A DNA stretch of 5,114 bases from Lactobacillales bacterium (lineage in GTDB: Bacteria; Bacillota; Bacilli; Lactobacillales; Vagococcaceae). Position 1 is the stretch's first letter. Every line of letters begins with the position of its first letter. Position numbers and translations under genes: made by a program. Of the stretch, positions 1 to 4,850 are shown one piece after another. The notes beneath the pieces are model-generated. The model had not been told where the DNA came from, ran no database searches, and saw only the letters and a program-made list of their open reading frames with translations. The stretch spans positions 1 through 5,114 of the forward strand of contig JAATEZ010000061.1 in the NCBI GenBank assembly GCA_015655485.1, in the 5' to 3' direction.

Positions 1-261
1 ATCAGAGTCCTCATAAATAATTTCAATTGGGATATCTTGTGGAACTAAATCCAGAACAGCCGGGTCAGGTATCGTGATCGAAATCTGATCCGCATTTCTC
101 ACTTTGTAATTTGCCTTTTCAGCCATGCCATTCACCATGACCTGATCATTTTTTAACCATTGCTGCACTTGTGAACGTGAAAAATCTGGAAATATTTGTG
201 TTAAAACCTTATCGATCCGTCCCGTTTCATTTTGGATCTGATAGTTTAAATAGTTACTCAT
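1..261 (-). CDS. RluD/YlyB-type 23S rRNA pseudouridine synthase, N-terminal part (cut by window edge)
   Basis: I translated this by hand as 87 uninterrupted codons starting MSNYLNYQIQ and running off the left edge. Residues about 13-75 fit an S4 RNA-binding domain: GRIDKVL, SRSQVQQWLKNDQVMVNG, then a YKVRNADQISI strand. The S4 domain is followed by the linker IPDPAVLDLVPQDIPIEIIYEDSD, which in RluA/RluD enzymes leads into the catalytic domain. The catalytic RLD aspartate lies outside the window, so activity is inferred from the family: these enzymes convert specific uridines of 23S rRNA to pseudouridine. The ATG overlaps the end of lspA by 8 bases (ATGAGTAA), which suggests translational coupling, and the ribosome binding site AAGGTGGG sits 6-7 bases upstream inside lspA. 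In Bacillus subtilis the gene after lspA is ylyB, of this family, so this is probably its orthologue. Which uridine it modifies cannot be told from this part. Confidence 0.9.
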   Translation of the reverse strand, partial: MSNYLNYQIQNETGRIDKVLTQIFPDFSRSQVQQWLKNDQVMVNGMAEKANYKVRNADQISITIPDPAVLDLVPQDIPIEIIYEDSD

Positions 262-736
262 TTATTCCCACCTTAGCTTTTTTTTCATCCAGTATAATAT
301 AAATTAGAATGCAGATCACTCCGATCGTCAGAGAAGTATCCGCAACATTAAAAATCGGAAAACGAATAAAATCCGTTTGAAACATATCCACCACATAACC
401 CAGACGCAAACGATCGATAAAATTTCCCAGCGTTCCGGCTAAAACAAAAGACAGTCCGATCGTCAACCATTTACTATCATACAAGTATTTTTTTAAAAAG
501 TACACCACAACGAGGACGGCTATGGCTGTAACAATATAAAAAAACCACATTTGTCCCTCTAAAATGCTCCATGCTGCTCCCGTATTTTTAATATATGTCA
601 ATGAAAAAAACTTATGGATCACAGAAACAGATTCTCCTTCTGCAATATGCGTGACGGTTAAATATTTGGTCCATTGATCAATTCCAACTACTCCAGCTGC
701 TAATAAAAAATAAATAAACATGAATAAGCGCCCCAT
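254..736 (-). CDS. lspA: Lipoprotein signal peptidase (signal peptidase II)
   Basis: This membrane aspartyl protease removes the signal peptide from prolipoproteins after Lgt has lipidated the cysteine. The 160-residue product has four likely membrane helices, about residues 4-26, 63-82, 91-108 and 134-149. All family motifs are visible: IDQWTK with D20, KNTGAAWS (50-57), GTLGNFIDRL with N105 and D108, and FNVADTSLTIG with N130 and D133. D108 and D133 are the expected catalytic pair. The ATG at 736 is chosen because it gives the usual family length, starts just before the first helix, and has AGAGG 7 bases upstream. An in-frame ATG at 796 would add 20 residues but would overlap the upstream gene and lacks such support. 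The gene lies 25 bases after the HEPN/CBS gene and overlaps the pseudouridine synthase gene by 8 bases, so it is probably in an operon with both. Confidence 0.96.
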   Translation of the reverse strand: MGRLFMFIYFLLAAGVVGIDQWTKYLTVTHIAEGESVSVIHKFFSLTYIKNTGAAWSILEGQMWFFYIVTAIAVLVVVYFLKKYLYDSKWLTIGLSFVLAGTLGNFIDRLRLGYVVDMFQTDFIRFPIFNVADTSLTIGVICILIYIILDEKKAKVGINE

Positions 737-740
737 TTTC

Positions 741-748
741 TTTCCTCT
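741..748 (-). promoter_or_regulatory. Ribosome binding site deciding the lspA start
   Basis: On the minus strand the sequence AGAGGAAA lies just before the ATG at 736, with GAGG 7 bases from the start codon. It falls in the 25-base gap after the stop codon of the upstream gene. It supports the 160-residue form of LspA over the 180-residue reading. Confidence 0.75.
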
Positions 749-761
749 ATATTCTTTACGA

Positions 762-1448
762 TCAAGCAAATAAATCTCTTGAACGGATAATTCCAACTAA
801 GTTTCCATCAGGATCCCCATTCTCAGTAATCAAGACCGTTTCTAATTTTCCTTTTGAATGAAACATCTCTTTCACAACAAAAATCGGAGTATCACTGGCA
901 ACAAACTGGTATCTGTCCCATTTGCGATCGACAGATAAAATGTCTTTTACTTGTTTGTCCTCAACAGATAAAGTTCCCTTCACAAATTCCTTTGAAAACC
1001 AAAGCCCAATACCGTGAACGGTCAGCAGAGCTTCAAATTTTCCTTTGTGGTAGATAGGAAACTGTGAATACTCCTTTTCTGCAACGATCTTTAAGATGCG
1101 TCTCAGCGGCAGATCCATTTCAAAACCGGTTACTTTTTTTCGAAATCTAGGGATAACTTTTTCCGGAGAAATCAATTCTTTTTCAATATCTGTTATTTTA
1201 TTTACTGACCACTGATTGGGTTCTGCGATCACAAAGTCCTGAGATATTTTTTCGTGGACGATCGCATTGCGAAGTTGAGCAAACTGCAACAAGTCGTCTT
1301 CAAAATTTTTGACCTGCAAGTCCTCTTTTTTGGCCAGCCGCCGGACCATTTCGCTAAACCCCATATTGCTTGGATCGTCTAATTTTTCTCTCATCCACTT
1401 CTCAATTCGATTAAAGCTGGTAAGGAAAAGCTCTGAAGCTAATGCCAT
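762..1448 (-). CDS. CBS-pair protein with HEPN-like N-terminal domain
   Basis: A 228-residue soluble protein with two parts. The C-terminal part (about 94-152 and 167-228) is a pair of CBS modules, recognisable from PLRRILKIVAEKEYSQFPIYHKGKFEALLTV-type order in the first and from TPIFVVKEMF, ETVLITE and NLVGIIRSRDL in the second. CBS pairs usually bind adenine nucleotides or related ligands. The N-terminal part (about 1-90) is helical and contains LRNAIVHEK, giving R60, N61 and H65. This is the RNxxxH pattern of HEPN domains, many of which are RNases, though some are inactive or bind nucleotides. Function is therefore unknown; ligand-gated RNA cleavage is only an inference. The ATG is preceded by TGGAGGTAAAAT, an excellent ribosome binding site. 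It is the first gene before lspA and the pseudouridine synthase gene. No antitoxin-like partner is seen beside it. Confidence 0.9.
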   Translation of the reverse strand: MALASELFLTSFNRIEKWMREKLDDPSNMGFSEMVRRLAKKEDLQVKNFEDDLLQFAQLRNAIVHEKISQDFVIAEPNQWSVNKITDIEKELISPEKVIPRFRKKVTGFEMDLPLRRILKIVAEKEYSQFPIYHKGKFEALLTVHGIGLWFSKEFVKGTLSVEDKQVKDILSVDRKWDRYQFVASDTPIFVVKEMFHSKGKLETVLITENGDPDGNLVGIIRSRDLFA

Positions 1449-1591
1449 ATTTTACCTCCAAAAAAATAGAATAAGAAAAGCTGAACAAGTACGTTTTGAC
1501 TTTGAGCAATAGAACAGGAAAAATTTTAACGGCGAACACACCGCGAATTCTTTCTGGCTATTGTCGATAAGTCAGACTTGTGAAGCCAGCC
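1449..1591 (-). other. Untranslated region upstream of the HEPN/CBS-lspA operon
   Basis: This 143-base gap lies between the terminator of the small membrane protein gene and the HEPN/CBS start. Translation finds no convincing gene in it. I could not identify a strong promoter: candidate -35/-10 pairs such as CTGACT-17-AAGAAT match poorly. Since an intrinsic terminator lies just upstream, the operon should need a promoter here or depend on read-through. The right part holds the inverted repeat listed separately, and the left end carries the GGAGG ribosome binding site. Confidence 0.5.
1554..1589. repeat. Inverted repeat with nested small hairpin
   Basis: CTGGCT at 1554-1559 is the exact reverse complement of AGCCAG at 1584-1589, with 24 bases between. 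Inside the loop, AAGT and ACTT (1569-1579) can form a second small stem around CAG. No T-tract follows on either strand, so it does not look like a terminator. It lies in the presumed leader or promoter region of the HEPN/CBS operon and could be leader structure or a protein site; a six-base stem can also occur by chance. Confidence 0.35.
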
Positions 1592-1630
1592 AAAAAAAGC
1601 CAGTGAGAAAATCTGGTTCTCTCACTTAGC
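1592..1630 (-). terminator. Intrinsic terminator of the small membrane protein gene
   Basis: On the minus strand, GCTAAGTGAGA pairs with TCTCACTGGC (ten pairs, one bulged A, one G-U) across an 11-base loop. Seven T residues follow directly. The stop codon TGA at 1624-1622 lies inside the first arm. The shape is typical of a Rho-independent terminator and it supports transcription of the small gene on this strand. Confidence 0.8.
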
Positions 1631-1780
1631 TTTACTGATCGATGATCGTGTTTTTTTAGGATCGTGTGGAATTTTTTCAGTCATTTCTTTAAAAGAATTT
1701 TTTAAAAGCAAAGGGCAGTAGAAAAATAAAGTGCCAAAAACTATCCCTAAAAAATAACCAACTTTACACAAAACTGTCAT
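1622..1780 (-). CDS. Small one-span membrane protein, 52 residues, unknown function
   Basis: I found this short ORF by reading the minus strand between the two larger genes. It reads MTVLCKVGYFLGIVFGTLFF, then YCPLLLKNSF, then a polar, basic tail ending in KTRSSISKAK. Residues about 4-26 are strongly hydrophobic and include two cysteines (C5, C22), giving one likely transmembrane helix with a charged C-terminal tail of about 25 residues. Three things support it as real: AGGAAG 7 bases before the ATG, a possible promoter 30 bases upstream, and an intrinsic terminator that starts at its stop codon. It stands alone between fhs/DUF6176-like and the HEPN/CBS operon. I do not recognise a family. 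It resembles the many short membrane peptides of Lactobacillales whose roles are unknown; a toxin-like role is possible but nothing here shows it. Confidence 0.65.
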   Translation of the reverse strand: MTVLCKVGYFLGIVFGTLFFYCPLLLKNSFKEMTEKIPHDPKKTRSSISKAK

Positions 1781-1810
1781 CCAATCACTTCCTGTATTTT
1801 ACTTACCTTA

Positions 1811-1839
1811 AGTATAGTAAAAATTTAACAGAAAAGAAA
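1811..1839 (-). promoter_or_regulatory. Possible promoter of the small membrane protein gene
   Basis: On the minus strand the -10 hexamer TATACT (1816-1811) matches five of six consensus bases. The hexamer 17 bases upstream, TTTCTT, is a poor -35 match. It would start a transcript near 1804 with a leader of about 24 bases before the ATG at 1780. The position fits, but the -35 is weak. Confidence 0.35.
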
Positions 1840-2031
1840 CCATTGTAAGAAATTTTAATCTAATTGTCGTTAATTTGTTACATTGAAAATATAAAACGGA
1901 ATGAACTATTTAAGTTTAGGAGCATATGCCTCACGGTCGACATATTTACATCAGCAATACAAGACTATAATGGAACTAACCTCTGAAAAAATCTAAAAAT
2001 CTAACAAAAAGCATGTTATTGGATAGTTGGA
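1840..2031. other. AT-rich intergenic stretch, no gene seen
   Basis: This stretch follows the stop codon of the DUF6176-like gene. I found no ORF with a convincing ribosome binding site; the longest suggestive reading, a 14-codon plus-strand frame from 1925, is too short and has its GGAG too close to the ATG. No clear hairpin plus T-tract marks the end of the fhs/DUF6176-like transcript. A partial palindrome is centred on GCATATGC at 1922-1929. Plus-strand promoter-like hexamers TTTACA (1945-1950) and TATAAT (1966-1971) are only 15 bases apart and have no gene after them. Confidence 0.5.
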
Positions 2032-2385
2032 TCAAAGTACTGCATCGATAAAAGATTCAACTAAAGGCGGGATCATGGTCACGCTTGGACTTAAATCAAC
2101 TGCTGGAAAGCTTGTGTCAATGCATTTTCTCCAATATTCTACATGTTTTTTATCTACCCAATGATCAGAATCGTTTACTTCAATCTTAGGAACTCCCTGG
2201 ATCGAATACCAATACAGGAATAGATCCCCTCCTGCAACCTCCTTAAAAATATTCTCAACGATCATTGCTTCATCTTCAAGTGTCAATAACACTTCCTTAT
2301 GATGTTCATTTAAAAAATCCAACCACTCGTCAGCCAAATCATGGGCTTCCGCTTTGACTCTGTATTTACTCAATTCCATTTTCAT
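2032..2385 (-). CDS. Conserved protein of unknown function, DUF6176-like
   Basis: A 117-residue acidic soluble protein without signal peptide or membrane segment. The pattern ELSKYRVKAEAHDLADEWLDFL near the start, LTLEDE (35-40), LFLYWYSIQG (55-64), DSDHWVDKKHVEYWRKCID (72-90) and VDLSPSVTMIP (96-106) is what I recall for DUF6176, whose function is not known. The likely order strand-helix-strand-strand-helix-strand would suit a ferredoxin-like or dimeric alpha+beta barrel fold; this is inferred. The start at 2385 has AGGAG 8 bases upstream; the ATG two codons later is a less likely alternative. It follows fhs by 69 bases with no terminator or strong promoter between them, so the two are probably co-transcribed. 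That does not by itself tie it to folate metabolism. Confidence 0.85.
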   Translation of the reverse strand: MKMELSKYRVKAEAHDLADEWLDFLNEHHKEVLLTLEDEAMIVENIFKEVAGGDLFLYWYSIQGVPKIEVNDSDHWVDKKHVEYWRKCIDTSFPAVDLSPSVTMIPPLVESFIDAVL

Positions 2386-2396
2386 TGACCTAACTC

Positions 2397-2450
2397 CTAT
2401 TGTAGTTTTCCATAATTAGAGTCTTTAATTTCCACAGCAAAATCAATCAT
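2397..2450 (-). other. Seventeen-residue open frame between fhs and the DUF6176-like gene
   Basis: The minus strand reads MIDFAVEIKDSNYGKLQ and stops with a TAG that overlaps the AGGAG of the next gene. The ATG lies 4 bases after the fhs stop codon, and there is no clear ribosome binding site of its own. It could be a translated linker peptide that couples the two genes, a remnant of a lost gene end, or chance. I list it because it fills nearly the whole gap. Confidence 0.2.
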
Positions 2451-2454
2451 TTGA

Positions 2455-4125
2455 TCAAAATAGCCCAAAAGCATTGCCGTCTTGGTCAACATCCATCTTT
2501 AAAGCGGCCGGCTGTTTAGGCAAACCGGGCATCGTCATTACATCTCCTGTCATGGCGACAATAAAACCAGCACCAATTTTAGGAACAAGTTCGCGAATCG
2601 TTATGCTGAAGTTAGTCGGCCGGCCTAATTTTTGCGGATCATCAGATAATGAATATTGTGTCTTAGCCATACATACTGGTAATCTGTCCCAACCATATTT
2701 AGTGAAATCAGCTAACTGATTTCTAGCTTTCTTAGAATAAACAACCTCGTTTCCTCCATAAATCTTAGTCACGATCGCTGATATTTTTTCTTCCAGACTC
2801 ATATCTGCCGTATAGATATTTTGAAAATGAGCCGCTGATCCCTGGATCGCTGAAATCACTGTTTTCGCCAAATCAGTCCCGCCAGTTTGACCGTTTTCCC
2901 AGACACTGGCTGTTTCAACTTTAACACCTAAAGCAGAACATTTTTCACTTAAAACTTCCAATTCTTTTTTAGTATCACTAATAAACTCATTGATCGCAAC
3001 AACAACCGGGATCCCATACTGCTGCATATTTCTAATATGTTTCTCTAAATTTTCAAAGCCTTTTGCTAGAGCATCCACATTTTCTATGGATAATTCTTTT
3101 TTAGCCGCGCCGCCATGCATTTTCAATGCCCTGATCGTAGCAACGATCACAATGACATCTGGTGTTTTTCCAAGATTCGGTACCTTGATATCTAAAAATT
3201 TTTCGGCTCCCAAGTCTGCTCCGAATCCAGCTTCTGTCACTACATAATCCGCTAATTTTAACGCAGTTTTCGTCGCTAAAACACTATTGCAGCCATGAGC
3301 TATATTAGCAAACGGTCCCCCATGGACCAAAGCAGGAGTATGATAAATAGTCTGAACTAAATTGGGTTTGATAGCGTCCCGCAGTAATAAAGTCAAAGCC
3401 CCTTCTACTTTCAGCTCTCCCACAGTCACTGGTTCTTTTTGATAAGTATAACCAATAATAATTTTACTTAGACGCTGTTTTAAATCAAGGATATCATGAG
3501 CCAGACATAAAACTGCCATTATTTCACTGGCCACAGTAATGTCAAACCCATCTTCACGAGGCACTCCCTGCATGGGGCCGCCTAAGCCGACATTGACATG
3601 CCTCAAAGCTCGATCATTTAAATCGACTACTCTTTTCCACAAGATCCTTCTTGGATCAATATTTAATTCATTCCCCTGCTGCAAATGGTTATCGATCAAA
3701 GCAGACAGAGCATTATTGGCTGTAGTAATAGCGTGCATATCTCCAGTAAAATGTAAATTTATATCTTCCATCGGTAAAACCTGCGCATACCCGCCGCCTG
3801 TCGCGCCGCCTTTGATCCCCATCACTGGACCCAAAGAAGGTTCCCGCAAAGCGATCATCGTTTTTTTCCCAAGTGCATTTAAGGCATCGCCCAAACCTAT
3901 CGTTATGGTCGATTTGCCCTCTCCAGCCGGAGTCGGATTAATAGATGTGACTAAAATCAGTTTTCCATCTTCTCTATCCTGCAGCTGCTGAATAGCTGAA
4001 AAATTGATTTTAGCCTTATATTTTCCATATAAATCAAGATCGTCTTCTTCCAATTGTATTTTTTCAGCAATAGCACGAATAGGAAACAACTCAACCTCTT
4101 TAGCAATTTCAATATCTGATTTCAT
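2455..4125 (-). CDS. fhs: Formate--tetrahydrofolate ligase
   Basis: The enzyme joins formate to tetrahydrofolate using ATP, making 10-formyl-tetrahydrofolate for purine synthesis and initiator Met-tRNA formylation. The product is 556 residues, the normal length for this cytoplasmic, usually tetrameric enzyme. The P-loop TPAGEGKST is at 65-73. Both family signatures are present: GIKGGATGGGYAQ (103-115) and VATIRALKMHGG (328-339). EPSLGPVMG (95-103), HFTGDMHAI (125-133), TEAGFGADLGAEKF (297-310) and the C-terminal TGDVMTMPGLPK segment are also intact, so it should be functional. The ATG at 4125 has AAGGAG 9 bases upstream. A promoter with a consensus -10 lies about 60 bases before the start. 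The gene stands apart from other folate or purine genes here; its only close partner is the DUF6176-like gene downstream. Confidence 0.98.
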   Translation of the reverse strand: MKSDIEIAKEVELFPIRAIAEKIQLEEDDLDLYGKYKAKINFSAIQQLQDREDGKLILVTSINPTPAGEGKSTITIGLGDALNALGKKTMIALREPSLGPVMGIKGGATGGGYAQVLPMEDINLHFTGDMHAITTANNALSALIDNHLQQGNELNIDPRRILWKRVVDLNDRALRHVNVGLGGPMQGVPREDGFDITVASEIMAVLCLAHDILDLKQRLSKIIIGYTYQKEPVTVGELKVEGALTLLLRDAIKPNLVQTIYHTPALVHGGPFANIAHGCNSVLATKTALKLADYVVTEAGFGADLGAEKFLDIKVPNLGKTPDVIVIVATIRALKMHGGAAKKELSIENVDALAKGFENLEKHIRNMQQYGIPVVVAINEFISDTKKELEVLSEKCSALGVKVETASVWENGQTGGTDLAKTVISAIQGSAAHFQNIYTADMSLEEKISAIVTKIYGGNEVVYSKKARNQLADFTKYGWDRLPVCMAKTQYSLSDDPQKLGRPTNFSITIRELVPKIGAGFIVAMTGDVMTMPGLPKQPAALKMDVDQDGNAFGLF

Positions 4126-4181
4126 GATTCTAAACTCCTTCTAAGAAATATTAATAGGCATTAACTCTTTTCATAAAACTT

Positions 4182-4210
4182 ATTATACATAAAAACACGA
4201 AAGATTTCAG
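4182..4210 (-). promoter_or_regulatory. Promoter of fhs
   Basis: On the minus strand CTGAAA (4210-4205, four of six -35 bases) is followed after 17 bases by TATAAT (4187-4182, perfect -10). The transcript would start near 4175 and have a leader of about 50 bases. It lies just downstream of the ebsA terminator, as expected for an independent unit. Confidence 0.7.
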
Positions 4211-4288
4211 GAAAATAGACAATAAAATCCGTATTTTCTGAGAAACTATCAAAAATTGCGGTCAAAAAACACAAACCTATTTTTATAT

Positions 4289-4320
4289 AAAAAAAGTACT
4301 GATATCTTCACTCAGCACTT
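4289..4320 (-). terminator. Intrinsic terminator of ebsA
   Basis: On the minus strand AAGTGCTGA pairs with TCAGTACTT, nine pairs including one G-U, across a nine-base loop. The T-run overlaps the end of the second arm and continues past it, seven T in all, then TATA. The ebsA stop codon (4310-4308) lies in the loop. It separates ebsA from fhs. Confidence 0.88.
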
Positions 4321-4757
4321 TCTTTGATTTCTTCTATACAGCCCTTAAAAACTTTTTTTTGGTCAACATCCTTAACAAATTTCTGCTTTTCTTTTTTCGT
4401 CATAATCACTTTAAAAACCTTTTCTTTTCCATCGGGAAAAACTTCGCTGATCGCCAATCCATAAGAACCAACTGAAATTTTTTTTATATTTTCTAGTTGT
4501 ACCACGATCTGTTTCTTTTTTAATAAGCAATGAATAAATAAGTGACTGTCCGTTAATTGAAAATACCTCTGAAAACCAAGGTAAAGTAATACCACAAAAA
4601 AAGCAAAAGAAAAAATGCTAAAAATATTAAGACTGATCTTCTCCAGAAAAAAAGCAATACTAGAAAAAAACAAACAAAAAGTCAAAGACCAATAAATAAC
4701 ACTTGTAGACAACTCAGGCTGCCATCGATATGAATTTTTTGGTCGCTTTAATCTCAA
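4308..4757 (-). CDS. ebsA: EbsA-family membrane protein
   Basis: A 149-residue protein with a basic, aromatic N-terminus (RLKRPKNSYRWQPELSTSVIYW), two transmembrane helices at about 20-38 and 44-62 joined by a short loop, and a cytoplasmic or surface domain from 65 on (YFQLTDSHLFIH, QLENIKKISVG) that looks PH-like in strand pattern. The YRWQPELSTSVIYW region and overall layout fit EbsA, named from an Enterococcus faecalis locus linked to aggregation-substance expression and often annotated as pore-forming; the molecular role is not settled. The start is TTG at 4757: an in-frame TGA lies five codons upstream and no ATG is available there, and GAGGA lies 9 bases before the TTG. It is transcribed away from the RNase H-like gene and ends in its own terminator, so it seems to be a single-gene unit. 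Confidence 0.82.
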   Translation of the reverse strand: MRLKRPKNSYRWQPELSTSVIYWSLTFCLFFSSIAFFLEKISLNIFSIFSFAFFVVLLYLGFQRYFQLTDSHLFIHCLLKKKQIVVQLENIKKISVGSYGLAISEVFPDGKEKVFKVIMTKKEKQKFVKDVDQKKVFKGCIEEIKESAE

Positions 4758-4766
4758 TTTTAGAAT

Positions 4767-4773
4767 TCCTCAC
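4767..4773 (-). promoter_or_regulatory. Ribosome binding site supporting the TTG start of ebsA
   Basis: GTGAGGA on the minus strand ends 9 bases before the TTG at 4757. The in-frame TGA at 4772-4770 overlaps this site, so translation cannot begin further upstream in this frame. Confidence 0.65.
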
Positions 4774-4797
4774 TCTCACGTAAGATTATGTTATAAT
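4769..4797 (+). promoter_or_regulatory. Extended -10 promoter of the RNase H-like gene
   Basis: TGTTATAAT at 4789-4797 is a perfect extended -10 element. The hexamer 17 bases upstream (CTCACT, 4769-4774) is a weak -35, which extended -10 promoters tolerate. The transcript would start near 4804 and reach the ATG at 4851 after about 47 bases. Confidence 0.65.
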
Positions 4798-4821
4798 ACT
4801 ATCATAAAAAACTGAAAACAA
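4793..4821 (-). promoter_or_regulatory. Promoter of ebsA
   Basis: On the minus strand TTGTTT (4821-4816) and TATTAT (4798-4793) are 17 bases apart. The -10 matches five of six bases. It would give a leader of about 28 bases before the TTG. The -10 overlaps the -10 of the opposite promoter by five bases. Confidence 0.55.
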
Positions 4822-4850
4822 AAACAATTTAATGAAAAGAAGAGAAGATC

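Noticed and set aside
737..796. Upstream in-frame ATG that would give a 180-residue LspA
   Set aside because: It overlaps the end of the HEPN/CBS gene by 35 bases, adds a polar extension not usual in LspA, and the ATG at 736 has its own good ribosome binding site.
854..1057. Plus-strand ORF of 67 codons
   Set aside because: It is antisense to the CBS coding sequence, whose protein is clearly recognisable; the plus frame has no recognisable domain.
1309..1512. Plus-strand ORF of 67 codons across the start of the HEPN/CBS gene
   Set aside because: It is a shadow of the real minus-strand gene and lacks a ribosome binding site and family features.
1449..1591. T-box or other known riboswitch before the HEPN/CBS operon
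   Set aside because: No T-box core sequence or antiterminator/terminator pair was found in this stretch, and the only terminator belongs to the upstream gene.
762..1780. Toxin-antitoxin pair formed by the HEPN-like protein and the small membrane protein
   Set aside because: The two are separated by a terminator and about 170 bases, and no nucleotidyltransferase-type (MNT) partner, which usually accompanies HEPN toxins, is present.
1985..2005. Short tandem repeat of AAAAATCTA
   Set aside because: Only two imperfect copies in AT-rich intergenic DNA; too little to call a repeat element.
2474..2719. Plus-strand ORF of 81 codons within fhs
   Set aside because: Antisense to well-conserved fhs sequence; its residue pattern reflects the complement of fhs codons.
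2990..3247. Plus-strand ORF of 85 codons within fhs
   Set aside because: Antisense shadow over conserved fhs sequence, with no independent signal.
3539..3991. Plus-strand ORF of 150 codons within fhs
   Set aside because: The longest shadow frame, but it covers the fhs P-loop and signature region and shows no known domain or ribosome binding site.
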